Below are positions 1 to 10,902 of a stretch of 64,000 bases of DNA, piece by piece. The stretch comes from Galeruca laticollis (taxonomy: Eukaryota > Arthropoda > Insecta > Coleoptera > Chrysomelidae): contig OY998180.1 of assembly GCA_963921935.1 (NCBI GenBank), positions 114,520,183-114,584,182 on the forward strand, in the 5' to 3' direction. The notes under the pieces are model-generated. The model saw only the letters and a list, made by a program, of their open reading frames with translations. It ran no database searches and was not told where the DNA came from. Positions within the stretch are counted from its first letter, which is position 1, and every line of letters begins with the position of its first letter. Made by a program: the position numbers and the translations under genes.

Positions 1-156
1 CAGACCCTCTTCCTTCCGTTTCCAATTAATAGGTCTAGTTTTCCATCTTCCCCGCCTTCTTTGCAGCTGAATTACAGCCACCGCCGAAAGTGCAGCAAGA
101 CTCGAAAATAAATAAAACATATTTATTGTTTTGAGCACCTCCTGACTAATTTTCAT
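1..156 (-). pseudogene. Harbinger transposase, N-terminal fragment (cut by window edge)
   Basis: The reverse strand encodes the first about 50 residues of the transposase described at 7,450-8,841. It starts at the ATG read from 156 and has a hydrophobic stretch followed by an arginine-rich segment. It runs off the left edge of the window. The match to 8,686-8,841 is nearly base for base, with one visible substitution around position 32. It is the start of the duplicated segment, so the rest of this transposase copy should lie just outside the window. Confidence 0.8.
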
Positions 157-417
157 TTTTTGAAAAATTGTACACTACCGAGGAAAATACACAAAAGGTA
201 TCAAAAACAGAAATGACCATAGATAACCTTTATGAAATGACGTTTGATCACTGTTTTGACGCTTGTTTCACTTATCTATGGCTGTAGGCTACCTTCATGT
301 TTATGAAACTTATGCTTATGACTGTGACTATTAAAGTTGTATAAACGCTTTTTTGAATTGTGATTATGTATATGATTCTGACTGTGATTATGATTATGAC
401 TATGTAAATGTTGTATA

Positions 418-760
418 AACCCGCCTTTATCCTAGTAAAGGGGTGACCTTTTTTTGAATCACCCTGTAGTACTTTTGGTACCCTATACATCGTATGATTT
501 GGTACCACATGTTTTGAAAAGTGTGTACGGGCGTTTTGGACTGATAGTGTTGACATTGAAAAATAAAAATACTAGTTCCAGTTGATTGCCTCCATTTATC
601 TAAAAATAAAAAGTATGGCTCGTGTAGGATTTGAACCTGCGACCTCCACTTGGAAAGGAAAAGTGTGGTGCTCTAACCAACTGAGCTAACGAGCCTTATA
701 CGTCATGTGAGTCGAAACTAGTTCAGAAGCGTCATGGTATAGTGTAAACTGAGACTTCTA
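418..760 (-). repeat. Dispersed repeat carrying the tRNA-like unit, copy 1
   Basis: The tRNA-like unit and both flanks form a repeat also seen at about 9,103-9,445 and 31,005-31,365. On the minus strand the tRNA-like head is followed by about 120 nt of AT-rich body and then ACAGGGTGATTC, which can fold back on a downstream GGTCACCC. The third copy's flanks show many substitutions and small indels against this one. That layout suits a tRNA-derived SINE, but the boundaries and a 3' tail are not clear. Confidence 0.55.
616..695 (-). tRNA. tRNA-like unit, copy 1 (anticodon not assignable)
   Basis: Read on the minus strand, the 80 nt have a perfect 7-bp acceptor stem (GGCTCGT/ACGAGCC), a D-arm GCTC...GAGC with an A-box-like AGCTCAGTTGG, and a T-arm with B-box-like GGTTCAAATCC, which has an A where G is usual. 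The anticodon arm is abnormal: 23 nt lie between the stem ends CCAC and GTGG instead of the usual 17. It could carry a tiny intron after position 37, or it could be a tRNA-derived pseudogene or SINE head. Identical 80-nt copies lie at 9,301-9,380 and 31,219-31,298. Whether it is a working tRNA gene is unresolved. Confidence 0.5.
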
Positions 761-1169
761 AATGGTAATTTCAGTTTAATGAACAATTCAATTACTGAAT
801 TTGTCTATTAATTAATACAATAATGAGACAATCAAACATAAACAATCTCTATCCAACAAAAATTTTGGCTAAATAGGCCTTTCCATCGCAAATTTATTTT
901 GTGCGCATGCGTGAAGTTCAGCCATCTTTTTCGTACTGTTAACAAACATTTTAAAATTCCTGTGTACAAATACTTGAAATCAACAAATATTAAACAAATA
1001 ATACTTATTAAAAAATAAATTAAGAGAAAATTAAGATTATGTATGTTGCTTATCGTGCCAATCCATAAAAGATTTGAAAGCAGATTCATATTTCTTCTTT
1101 GATAATTCTGCTATTAAATTTAATGAGGTCCGTTAAGCCATTTTGCTAATATTAGGCGGTCTCAATATC

Positions 1170-1170
<1 letters not shown>
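700..1170. other. AT-rich spacer, no gene seen
   Basis: This lies between the tRNA-like repeat and the LINE 3' end. Short open frames here have no recognisable domain. The same spacer recurs at about 9,385-9,855, so it belongs to the duplicated unit. Confidence 0.6.

Positions 1171-1171
<1 letters not shown>

Positions 1172-1210
<39 letters not shown>
1172..1210 (+). repeat. (AG)n microsatellite at the LINE 3' end, copy 1
   Basis: About 38 nt of pure AG dinucleotide on the plus strand (CT on the LINE sense strand). The equivalent in unit 2 is about 53 nt. This length difference explains the 15-nt change in offset between units. It sits where the LINE 3' terminus is expected and may be the element's simple-repeat tail. 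Confidence 0.85.
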
Positions 1211-1215
<5 letters not shown>

Positions 1216-2202
1216 AGCTCGTGAGTGAGTTCTGTTCAATGGAGTATTCTTGGGAGAAGTTGAACTTTTCTTGTGTTACCCTGGTGTAGGATTTGTTTCC
1301 TCTTTAGGGCTGGGTTGGGGGTGTGTTGGGTAGTTTTGTGCGCGCTGACCGAGAAATTGAGTTGGGGGTAGAAAAGGTGTATAGTAAGTATAGTAAGAAT
1401 TTATTTAAGAAGTGTCTACGAAAATTTGTTTAAAAAGTGTATGGAATTTAGAGAGAGTTGGATGGGCTTTTCGTTAGAAAATAACTGGAGGGTTGTTTGT
1501 GTTGGGGTGTATAGGGGGATGATGTTTGGTAGCAGCGAAGCTCAAAAGTGTGCAGAGATGGTGTGACAAAAAGTGTCTAGGATTGGAGCTTAAATGTTGA
1601 AGACGAACCATGTATCGTTGCCGATACGTAGATATATGAGTTGGGCTGGCTAGGTGTCAGGAATTATTGAAATCATTAAATGTAAAAGGGTGTTAATTGA
1701 ATTTGAAATGTCTCCGATATTAAGAAGGAATATAATGAAATATTAGAGATTTAAGATTTTTATTGGTTTTTGGGAATTTACGAAAGAAAAGTGTATAGGA
1801 GACATTTTTCAAAAGTGTATGGAATATGATGCGTTGTTGAGATGATGAAAAGTTGCTGTGACGTGCCATCGGTGGTTCGGGACTATTTACGGTGGTCGGC
1901 GGTAAAATAATAATATTAAATCAAAAAATGCGGGTGCGTCGATCGTCGGTCCATTTGGCTAGTGAGTAAATTCACAGAGTGTACAGGAAAACCGCAAAAA
2001 CCTGCAACACCGACGTGGGTGGTATGGGGGCGGCAAAAAGTATAGGGTTAGTCCAAAGTGTTGAACAAATAATAGCTGGGAATGAGAGATTTTGGAATTT
2101 TATAGAGATGTTCATTATAATGGTTTTGGACTTTGTTGCGGAAGTTGTTGAGTAGAGAATTATTGACCTAAAATAGTGTGAGAAATAGTGAATTTTTGAC
2201 GA

Positions 2203-4490
2203 TTATCGGATGGAAATAGGGGAGCTGTCGAGGTAGTCAATGTATTCGTCGGGAAGGTCGTCGTAGGCCGTGACTAGCATGCGTAACGGAGGAAGTTTGT
2301 AGGTAGAAGTCGTTCGCTCCTGGTATCAGGGTGTTGGAAAACGATGGCTTGGGTTTTTTGAGGGTTGATAATCACCCGCCATTTCCTGCACCAATTAGAA
2401 AATTGAGACTGTAGATTTTGGGATCGAATGTTGTGAGAGCGAATGTCTGTGGCAGAAATGATTAGTGCGGTGTTGTCCGCATATAGCTGGATGTTATCAC
2501 GGGGATGTCGTGGAATTGGTGTATCATACGTATAAATTATGTATAATAGAGGAGCGAGTATCGAGCCCTGCGGAACGCCAGTTTGGGGTGTAAAAGGGTC
2601 GGATATGCTATAACCAACTTTGATGCTGATCGATCGGTCGGTGAGGTAAGAATATAATAATTTGGTTTGGCAATCGGATGCTCAGTAGCTTTCTCACTAG
2701 TCCGGCGTGCCAGACTTGATCGAAAGCCTTCTGAACGTCCATGAGGATGGCAGCAGTACAGCTTCGTTGATTTAAAGCTCGGGTGACGATTGTTTGAAGG
2801 TTGGTGGTGGCATTCTGACAAGAGTGGCCCGGCCTGAATCCGAATTGAAATGCCGGAATTATATTATTTTCAGTACAGAAGCCCCAGATTCGTTCTTTCA
2901 ACAAGCGTTCAAAGACTTTACCTAGGACGCTGATTAATGAGATGGGGCGGTAAGATTCAGGCTTTGTAGGGTCTTTGCCGGGTTTGGGGATGAGAACTAC
3001 GTTGGCTGATTTCCAACAACGAGGGAAGTATGAGAATGCCAGGCAGGCGTTCAGCAGGGCGCAGAGCGGAGGGAAGACCTCTTCTAGCAGGTTTTTAAGT
3101 GCCTGCCTCGAGATTCCGTCGTCTCCTGGGGCACTGTTTCTCCCCGCTCGGCACGCTAGCTGAACTCCTTCGATTGTGAAAGGTGTAAGAGGCGGAGAGT
3201 TCTCATTTAGTGGGATGTGAACGTGTGGGCTTCGAGTAATATTTCGAGTCATGAGGTCGGTTTCGACGGCAAAGTCCCTGAGAAATCAGAGGTTATCGAG
3301 TGGTGAAAAGACAGTTTGTAGGTTATTTTTGAAGGCGGTGGCTTTGTCTTCGGATGTGTAGATCTTCTGTCCTTGCACTTCGATATGTGATTCTACCTTT
3401 CTCTTGAGGCCGACGAGGCGGTAGAATTTTTGCCAAAACACGTGCCTTTGTCTGAAATCTAGTCCGGCTGTTTCGGCCTTCCATTTTCTCTGCTTTTCAG
3501 CATTGATTTCTTGCCGAACCTGGGCGTTGAGTGTGTTTTGACGGCGGGGTCTCGAGTGTGGACGTATAACCTGTATAACTGTCTTTTCTGACGAATTTTT
3601 TGCAGAATTCTTTGCGGACGGGCATGAAAATTGGTGTATACGGTGGTGAGGGGGACAGCGATGTCTTGTGCATCGATTAAGAGGGATTGGAATTCTTCTG
3701 CTTGATTATCTATGTCATCAGTACTCTGATGAATGACGGGTTGTGGTAAATTAGTAGAGACGTGGTTTGCAAAGGAATTCCAATCGGCTTTTTTAAAATC
3801 GCGAAAAGTGAAATTTGTTGAAGGTGGTGGTATCGGATTGTGTAACGCGGTTTTGACCAGAAGTGGAACGTGGTCTGATGTAATCGGGTCGCCTATAAAG
3901 CATTCGTCGTCGATGAGGGTGATTAATCTGTCTGTGCAGATTATATGATCGACTATGGAGGGGCCGATGTGACTTACTAGGGTTGGATTATTATTTCTAA
4001 TCCATGAGATGGGAAGTGAGACGAGTTGGTCGGCGAGTAGTCCGCCGATGAGGTTGGTGTGTGTATTAGCGAAAATAATGTTGCGTGAGTTTAAGTCACC
4101 CATTATTATGGCTCGTGATAGAGAGGATGCATATTCGAGGAGGTCGATTGATAGTGGTTGATTGGGATGTTTGTAGTAGGAAAAGAATGTCGTCGTGGTA
4201 TTATTCCACGATATGTCGATGGCTATGCAATCCAAGTTCTGTTGAGACGGAGGTGCAGGGAGTGGGTGTGGTGACGCGGTGAGTCCGTGTCGGATGAGGA
4301 GTCCGTTGCCGTGACAGTAGAAATTCCTGTCTAGATGGAAGGTGGTGTAGCCAGTGAAGCGAGGAGGGTTCTTTAAAAGAGTGTCTGTGATAGATAGTAC
4401 TTGTATGTTTTGGGAGTGCAGAAGGTGTTTGAGAAGATGTCGCTTCCTGGCTAGACCTTGGCAATTCACGGTCCCGGTGAGAAAGTCCAT
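2203..4490 (-). pseudogene. LINE ORF2 (endonuclease-reverse transcriptase) copy 1, catalytic site mutated
   Basis: ORF2 proteins nick target DNA and reverse-transcribe the element RNA. The frame begins at 4,490 (MDFLTGTVNCQG). It shows endonuclease motifs MGDLNSRN and SDHVPLL, then reverse transcriptase motifs SYRPISLISVLGKVFE, MDVQKAFDQVW and GVPQGSILAPLLY. The catalytic box, normally YADD, reads YADN here (GAC AAC at about 2,472-2,477), while copy 2 has YADD. Frameshifts lie near 3,480, 3,250-3,300 and 2,650. After the catalytic box the sequence jumps to what looks like the far C-terminus ending at 2,203, so the thumb region appears deleted. Not functional. Confidence 0.85.
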
Positions 4491-5765
4491 GACTTAATTT
4501 TGTCTTTTGGGGTGAAGACGAAGTGGACGCGGTTGCCAGCGCCACTTGTTACGGAACAAATGTATCCGTAGAAGGAGGGGAGGAGGTGCGTTAATGTGTC
4601 GGCCACTAGGCCACGGGAATTCGGGACGGCGTTCATTATGGTAGTTGCCAAGATCTCGATTAAGATATTGGAGTCGGTGGTCAGGTCGTACGGGGTCGGT
4701 GGCTTTTCAAGAGTCCCAGGTGCGATCTCTTGTGCGGACTTCGGTGCCTCCAGCCGCTTGGGGCACCGAGGGTGGAAAGCGGGGTGTGGACCGCCGCAGT
4801 TTTTGTAAGATGGGGCGTTTGCCTTTGGGCAATTTGCGGGCTTGTGTTCGGTGGCTCCACAGGAGAGACAGACCGGTTTGGCCCTGCAGAATTCGGCAAG
4901 GTGGCCTGTGCTGGAGCACCGTTTGCAGAATTTCGGTACTGCGGGGAGCGGGTTTGCACGGTTGGAAGCCTCACATTGATGTATCAGGCCGTGGAACTCC
5001 ATGCCGTAGGTGAGGGCCCGGTGGTAGTATCTTTCGGATTCAGTCAGAATCCGAAATATTGATGTTATTTTTCCATGACGGCGAGACATTATGCGCCAGG
5101 ACCTGGTGGCGGGGAAGTGAAGGTCGTTGAGGATGGCCTCAAATTCCTGGTCGGTAATGGTGGTGTCTACATTTCTGCAGACGAGACAAAAATGCGAGAT
5201 CGAGAGCATTGACGGTCTTGGCGAGTGGGGCTGAGGGGGATAATGGTGACTTGGTCGTCACCGATGGTGTTACGCCTTTCTGCTAAAGACTCCTACGGGA
5301 TGTGAGAGGGTATTTTTGAGAAGGGCGGTTCTGTTGGAGTTCGCCTTCAGGTGTACGATGTCTCCTCTCAACAGCTCGTTGGTGTGGAGAAGGTTGAAGA
5401 GTTCTCTCTGGGAGGTGTATTTCTGTGGAAGGTTTCGAATGTTGAGAGGCTGAAGTTGGATTTGTTGGGTTTGACGGGGTTGCCTGGTTTGTTGGGGTAG
5501 TTGTCGTTGTTGTTGTTGTCTAGGTGGTTGTTGTTGTTGGGTGGTTGGGGGTGGTGGCGTGGGGATCCTACGTTCTCGGTTAGGCATAGTGCCTGAGTGA
5601 GTGCAGTCTCCCGATTGGTTGTTGGTGGTAACTAGGGACTGATGAGATTTTTGAGATTGGTGGGTTTTCGCCGAGTAGGTGGGCGATGCGCTGCGGGAGG
5701 CTTGTTGTCGTTTTTCGTCGAGGTCGGTTTTAAGACGGGTTATGTATTTGAGTGCCATCTCGAGT
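4466..5765 (-). pseudogene. LINE ORF1 (Gag-like, zinc-knuckle) copy 1, broken
   Basis: ORF1 of jockey-type LINEs coats the element RNA. The upstream part (5,765 to 5,270) is glutamine/proline-rich with a run of Gln codons. The downstream part (5,209 to 4,466) contains CKRCSSTGHLAEFC, CLSCGATEHKPANC and a third knuckle-like segment ending in CGGPHPAFHPRCP, the array typical of jockey-clade ORF1. The two parts are in different frames, joined through a third frame between 5,270 and 5,160, so at least two frameshifts separate them. The start codon is missing because copy 1 is cut at 5,765. Copy 2 carries the same frameshifts, so the damage predates the duplication. Confidence 0.8.
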
Positions 5766-5776
5766 CGACAGACGAC

Positions 5777-5826
5777 CATAGAAAAAGTATATATAAAGGA
5801 AACTCGATACGTATACTTTTTCTATG
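5777..5826. repeat. 15-bp perfect inverted repeat beside the duplication junction
   Basis: CATAGAAAAAGTATA at 5,777-5,791 is exactly mirrored by TATACTTTTTCTATG at 5,812-5,826, with a 20-nt loop. It lies immediately right of the point where unit 1 of the segmental duplication ends. Confidence 0.9.
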
Positions 5827-6115
5827 CAGGCGACATTGACAAGGGGGCGTTTTCATCACAGAATCCATTTGTTGGCCGTTTTTTTAGGTTTTGTTGTGAT
5901 TCATTGTTTATACCATACACGTGTATTATATTTGTATCATACTCTGTTGATTTTTGTGTAGAACTGGTTTTGAAAGATTAAAATGAATTATGAAGTAGCG
6001 TACTTCATGTGCAAATCAGAAGGTAAGGTGAAAGTCTCGAAAAAGTTGTTGCCCGGTTTGGACAATTGGGGCCTTGAGATTTAATTCATATAATTTTCAG
6101 AACTAAAAGCAACTT

Positions 6116-6635
6116 ATGCTTAAAAGAAAAGCAGAGGATATCCCTGGTCCGTCGAAGGTTTGGAGGTTCCTGGAGGATGAGAGTCTTGGTACCTCAGAGT
6201 CTTATATAAGTAGATAATCTCCTGAAGGTAGCAACGTAGGAAGAAACTCTACAGAGGAACAATCCTTAGTAGCAACACCTTTGTCGTCTCCCTGTTTGGA
6301 GGATCCAAGCACTTCAACACAAGTTTTCTCGACAGAAACACCAAGTAGTTTAAGGCGAAAAAGAAATATAGATCAGCAGCGAAGAGGGAAGAGGTAGAAA
6401 AGATGCAGATATAGGCAAAATTGTAAATACTGTTTCTACCGTAGGAGAGAACCTACAACAATTTCCGAGACAAACGCAAAGTGAAACTCGGGAGTATTTA
6501 GACGAAGAGGATCGGCACTTCGGCCTAAGCATAGCAAGTACACTTGCTTGAATTAAAAATAAAAAAGAAAAATTATTATTAAAAGCCAGAATTCTAACTA
6601 TGGCCGCCGAGTATTATGAATCAGACAATGAATAA
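6116..6635 (+). pseudogene. Harbinger-associated partner protein (probable MADF/BESS type), degraded
   Basis: A coding-like stretch follows a plausible splice acceptor (TTTTCAG at about 6,100). It begins MLKRKAEDIPGPSK, is rich in Ser/Thr/Pro, and ends in REYLDEEDRHFGLSIASTLA followed, after an in-frame stop, by KKEKLLLKARILTM. That tail resembles the C-terminal helix of the DNA-binding partner proteins encoded by Harbinger elements. Stops near 6,215, 6,395 and 6,550, plus a frameshift, break the frame. The N-terminal DNA-binding exon was not found. The assignment rests on position and the C-terminal pattern only. Confidence 0.5.
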
Positions 6636-7310
6636 AAAGTTGTTTATAGGTGTATATAGTATTGTAGTTTTCAATTATGTATTTTTATATAATAAAAATG
6701 AATAATTTATAATTCATTTTAGACCATGTTTATATTATTGTCCTCACTATTGCAACTTTTTTCAGGTATTAGTGCAAAGATTATTAGTTTGAAATGCAGG
6801 CTAAATAGGGGAAAATAGGAAATTGACAGCACTATTTCTGTATACTTTATTCTAATCTTAAACATTAACCAACATTTACAAAAATTTGACATTTCTTTAA
6901 ACAAAAAATACATGTGTTAAAATAATCACTTTCTCCTTTTCTTCCGAAGAATCATTTTATTTGCTTAGGGTCCAAAGTACTCCACCGATTATCAAAAATA
7001 TAACTTTTTCTGGAGAATCCAAAAATGTTATAATATACAAGGCATTCCATTAAAAAATGTATAACCTTATCTCATTGTTTTGTCAGTTATTTTTTTGATC
7101 ATATTTATTATGTCGATTAACTATTTTGGATTTTTGGAAAAATACAAGGAAGGTCAAGAAACAGCCCCCTTGTTCAGTTTATACTGGATTGTGATTAACA
7201 TTAAGAAATGTTTGTGAAAAAAAATAAAGCAATACCCACATTAAAATTTAGAATACCTTGTCTGTAAATAGAGGTAATCTAAAATATAATTTGAATAAAT
7301 GTACATAATA
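6636..7310. other. AT-rich spacer, no gene seen
   Basis: This separates the two convergent Harbinger genes. Open frames here are short and low-complexity. I see no RNA gene or strong repeat. Confidence 0.5.
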
Positions 7311-7464
7311 CTTATTATACCCAATTGTTATTAAATAAACTTACAGAAAAATTTTCTTCGACTAGTAATTAAATAGTTTTTTTCAAGGACACCTAAATAA
7401 AACTTATTATACCTAATTGTTATTAAATAAACTTACAGAAAAACTGTCTTCAGCTAGGAATTAA
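7311..7464 (+). repeat. Direct repeat, two copies of about 62 bp, 92 bp apart
   Basis: CTTATTATACC(C/T)AATTG... at 7,311-7,372 recurs at 7,403-7,464 with a handful of substitutions. It lies just downstream of the transposase stop codon and probably arose by local duplication. Confidence 0.85.
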
Positions 7465-8841
7465 TATGTACACAGTTTTAAAACGTGGTAACCCGCCTTT
7501 ATCGACATAGTCTTCCTGCCACGGCAGCCACCCTTCTTTAGAAACAAAAAAGTTAGCCAACAGGACCTTATTGCTTTTTGCGATGTTTGTATAGTTGTTT
7601 GAGCCCAATTTGCTCACTGATCTAAGTTTTGATCCTTCGAGTCTCCAGCTCCCTTCGTGCAACCTTCCATTTTCATCAAAATAGTCAGTATATCCAGTTG
7701 GGCAATACTTCCGGTCTGATGGAGAAAAGTCATTTTCAGCACTTTGAAGATAATTGTGCAGAGCAATTGTAGCCTGCACAATTAACTCCGCAACCTCCAC
7801 ACTGGTATTTATAGGCCTACGTAGGATTCGCCACCTCTGGCTTAGAATAACAAAAGCATTTTCTATACATCTACGCCCCCGGCTAATGCGATAGTTGAAT
7901 ATATTTTTTTTTCACCAATATAACTTCCTGGGTATAGTCTAATGATGTTTTCATGTATAGGAAATGCAGCATCGGCTACTAAATAATGGGGAAATCTTAT
8001 GTTAGTTTTGGGTAGACATTTAGGGGGAGGTATATCTAAATCACCACACATCAATGCCGCTCCAAAACTAGTCGGCTTGAAAACTGCTGAATCATGGTTG
8101 CAACCTTCTGCACCAATATCTAGCATAATAAACCTATAACATCCATCACATGCAGCCATGAGAACTATGCTAAAACTTTTTTTGTAATTACAGAAGGTTG
8201 AGTCAGATTTATTTGGTGCAATTATATTGACATGTTTACCATCAACTGCTCCAATACAGTTGGGTAAATTCCACCTATTTAAAAAAGATGACTCCACAGC
8301 CTGGAAAATCTCTCGTGTAGGGGTGGGCAATTGGGTGGGTTGTACTTTTTTCCACAAGACTCCGCATGTTTCCTTAATGATATATGGGCTGTGGCTTTCC
8401 CTATCCTGTAACCCCAGGCGATTTCCTGCATAGAACATCCCTCGGCCAAGTAACTAAAAATATTAATAGATGAAATAAAGTTATTTTGCATATCTTAAAC
8501 AGTATCAACATACTGCAAGGTAATGAGAAGTCGTTCAGCAGGACTGATATGTTCTTTTTTCATATCTTTTTAATGTCGCTGAATATCATTCTTAACAAAT
8601 ATTTGAATTGATTTTTGGTCATACGCGAATACTTAAAAAATTGTTCGTCATCAATATGCCACATATCTTTTAGTAGCGTAGCAAACAGACCCTCTTCCTT
8701 CCGTTTCCAATTAATAGATCTAGTTTTCCATCTTCCCCGCCTTCTTTGCAGCTGAATTACAGCCACCGCCGAAAGTGCAGCAAGACTCGAAAATAAATAA
8801 AACATATTTATTGTTTTGAGCACCTCCTGACTAATTTTCAT
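7450..8841 (-). pseudogene. PIF/Harbinger DDE transposase, frameshifted
   Basis: HARBI1-like transposases cut and paste Harbinger elements. The start is MKISQEVLKTINMF at 8,841. A 60-odd-nt intron (GTATGT donor near 8,518, TTTTTAG acceptor near 8,458) restores the helix-turn-helix segment EIAWGYRIGKATAH. The DDE domain has IGAVDGKHVNI, then YLVADAAFP, then RRCIENAFVILSQRWR, supplying D, D and E. Two one-base frameshifts interrupt it: one near 8,380 and one in a run of nine Ts at 7,904-7,912. The C-terminus reads to 7,450. It was probably full length before decay. The N-terminal part is duplicated at 1-156. Confidence 0.85.
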
Positions 8842-9102
8842 TTTTTGAAAAATTGTACACTACCGAGGAAAATACACAAAAGGTATCAAAAACAGAAATG
8901 ACCATAGATAACCTTTATGAAATGACGTTTGATCACTGTTTTGACGCTTGTTTCACTTATCTATGGCTGTAGGCTACCTTCATGTTTATGAAACTTATGC
9001 TTATGACTGTGACTATTAAAGTTGTATAAACGCTTTTTTGAATTGTGATTATGTATATGATTCTGACTGTGATTATGATTATGACTATGTAAATGTTGTA
9101 TA

Positions 9103-9445
9103 AACCCGCCTTTATCCTAGTAAAGGGGTGACCTTTTTTTGAATCACCCTGTAGTACTTTTGGTACCCTATACATCGTATGATTTGGTACCACATGTTTT
9201 GAAAAGTGTGTACGGGCGTTTTGGACTGATAGTGTTAACATTGAAAAATAAAAATACTAGTTCCAGTTGATTGCCTCCATTTATCTAAAAATAAAAAGTA
9301 TGGCTCGTGTAGGATTTGAACCTGCGACCTCCACTTGGAAAGGAAAAGTGTGGTGCTCTAACCAACTGAGCTAACGAGCCTCATACGTCATGTGAGTCGA
9401 AACTAGTTCAGAAGCGTCATGGTATAGTGTAAACTGAGACTTCTA
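9103..9445 (-). repeat. Dispersed repeat carrying the tRNA-like unit, copy 2
   Basis: This is the duplicate of 418-760 within segmental-duplication unit 2, nearly identical to it throughout. Confidence 0.6.
9301..9380 (-). tRNA. tRNA-like unit, copy 2
   Basis: The 80 nt are identical to 616-695, with the same acceptor stem, A-box, B-box and enlarged anticodon arm. It arose with the segmental duplication, so its identity to copy 1 is not independent evidence of selection. Confidence 0.5.
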
Positions 9446-9854
9446 AATGGTAATTTCAGTTTAATGAACAATTAAATTTCTGAATTTGTCTATTAATTAA
9501 TACAATAATGAGACAATCAAACATAAACAATCTCTATCCAACAAAAATTTTGGCTAAATAGGCCTTTCCATCGCAAATTTATTTTGTGCGCATGCGTGAA
9601 GTTCAGCCATCTTTTTCGTACTGTTAACAAACATTTTAAAATTCCTGTGTACAAATACTTGAAATCAACAAATATTAAACAAATAATACTTATTAAAAAA
9701 TAAATTAAGAGAAAATTAAGATTATGTATGTTGCTTATCGTGCCAATCCATAAAAGATTTGAAAGCAGATTCATATTTCTTCTTTGATAATTCTGCTATT
9801 AAATTTAATGAGGTCCGTTAAGCCATTTTGCTAATATTAGGCGGTCTCAATATC

Positions 9855-9855
<1 letters not shown>
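9385..9855. other. AT-rich spacer, no gene seen
   Basis: Duplicate of 700-1,170. No recognisable coding or RNA feature. Confidence 0.6.

Positions 9856-9857
<2 letters not shown>

Positions 9858-9910
<53 letters not shown>
9858..9910 (+). repeat. (AG)n microsatellite at the LINE 3' end, copy 2
   Basis: About 53 nt of AG dinucleotide, about 15 nt longer than the counterpart in unit 1. It marks the 3' terminus of the second LINE copy. Confidence 0.85.
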
Positions 9911-9914
<4 letters not shown>

Positions 9915-10902
9915 AGCTCGTGAGTGAGTTCTGTTCAATGGAGTATTCTTGGGAGAAGTTGAACTTTTCTTGTGTTACCCTGGTGTAGGATTTGTTTCCT
10001 CTTTAGGGCTGGGTTGGGGGTGTGTTGGGTAGTTTTGTGCGCGCTGACCGAGAAATTGAGTTGGGGGTAGAAAAGGTGTATAGTAAGTATAGTAAGAATT
10101 TATTTAAGAAGTGTCTACGAAAATTTGTTTAAAAAGTGTATGGAATTTAGAGAGCGTTGGATGGGCTTTTCGTTAGAAAATAACTGGAGGGTTGTTTGTG
10201 TTGGGGTGTATAGGGGGATGATGTTTGGTAGCAGCGAAGCTCAAAAGTGTGCAGAGATGGTGTGACAAAAAGTGTCTAGGATTGGAGCTTAAATGTTGAA
10301 GACGAACCATGTATCGTTGCCGATACGTAGATATATGAGTTGGGCTGGCTAGGTGTCAGGAATTATTGAAATTATTAAATGTAAAAGGGTGTTAATTGAA
10401 TTTGAAATGTCTCCGATATTAAGAAGGAATATAATGAAATATTAGAGATTTAAGATTTTTATTGGTTTTTGGGAATTTACGAAAGAAAAGTGTATAGGAG
10501 ACATTTTTCAAAAGTGTATGGAATATGATGAGTTGTTGAGATGATGAAAAGTTGCTGTGACGTGCCATCGGTGGTTCGGGACTATTTACGGTGGTCGGCG
10601 GTAAAATAATAATATTAAATCTAAAAATGCGGGTGCGTCGATCGTCGGTCCATTTGGCTAGTGAATAAATTCACAGAGTGTACAGGAAAACCGCAAAAAC
10701 CTGCAACACCGACGTGGGTGGTATGGGGGCGGCAAAAAAGTATAGGGTTAGTCCAAAGTGTTGAACAAATAATAGCTGGGAATGAGAGATTTTGGAATTT
10801 GTTAGAGATGTTCATTATAATGGTTTTGGACTTTGTTGCGGAAGTTGTTGAGTAGAGAATTATTGACCTAAAATAGTGTGAGAAATAGTGAATTTTTGAC
10901 GA

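Larger units (their letters stand above)
1..5765. repeat. Tandem segmental duplication, unit 1
   Basis: This stretch recurs at 8,686-14,447 in the same orientation. The offset is 8,685 bp up to the GA microsatellite, 8,700 bp after it, and 8,682 bp beyond a glutamine-codon length difference in LINE ORF1. Scattered single-base differences put divergence at roughly one percent by eye. Similarity stops after CTCGAGT at 5,759-5,765, inside LINE ORF1. Unit 1 begins mid-transposase at the window edge, so the true unit starts further left. The pattern fits a genomic tandem duplication. A haplotype mis-assembly is also possible. Confidence 0.9.
1211..5765 (-). mobile_element. Jockey-like LINE, copy 1, 5' truncated
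   Basis: This is a minus-strand non-LTR retrotransposon: ORF1 with three CCHC-type knuckles, then ORF2 with an APE-type endonuclease and reverse transcriptase, then a 3' region of about 1 kb with no ORF ending at the CT microsatellite. ORF1 and ORF2 overlap by a few codons near 4,466-4,490. The 5' end is lost at 5,765, where the tandem-duplication junction joins it to unrelated DNA. No target-site duplication matches at the two ends, so the truncation is better explained by the duplication breakpoint than by ordinary 5'-truncated insertion. Confidence 0.85.
5776..8966. mobile_element. Harbinger-type element remnant with two convergent genes
   Basis: A plus-strand partner gene (6,116-6,635) and a minus-strand DDE transposase (8,841-7,450) converge, as in two-gene Harbinger elements. 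Both suggested ends carry CCATAGA pointing inward (5,776 and, reverse-complemented, 8,966), and each end can fold back on itself. No 3-bp target duplication is evident, so the exact termini are uncertain. The left end lies 11 bp from the tandem-duplication junction. Confidence 0.4.

Noticed and set aside
272..556. Open frame of 94 residues repeated at 8,957-9,241
   Set aside because: It is only the translation of the dispersed repeat next to the tRNA-like unit. The third copy (30,953-31,159) does not keep the frame.
2537..2821. 94-residue minus-strand open frame (and its twin at 11,237-11,521)
   Set aside because: It is an out-of-frame shadow of the LINE reverse transcriptase. Motifs such as GVPQGS are in a different frame.
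4645..5062. Several overlapping open frames of 70-122 residues on the plus strand opposite LINE ORF1 (also 13,345-13,762)
   Set aside because: They are antisense shadows of the GC-richer zinc-knuckle region, with Arg/Trp/Gly-rich composition typical of shadow frames and no domain.
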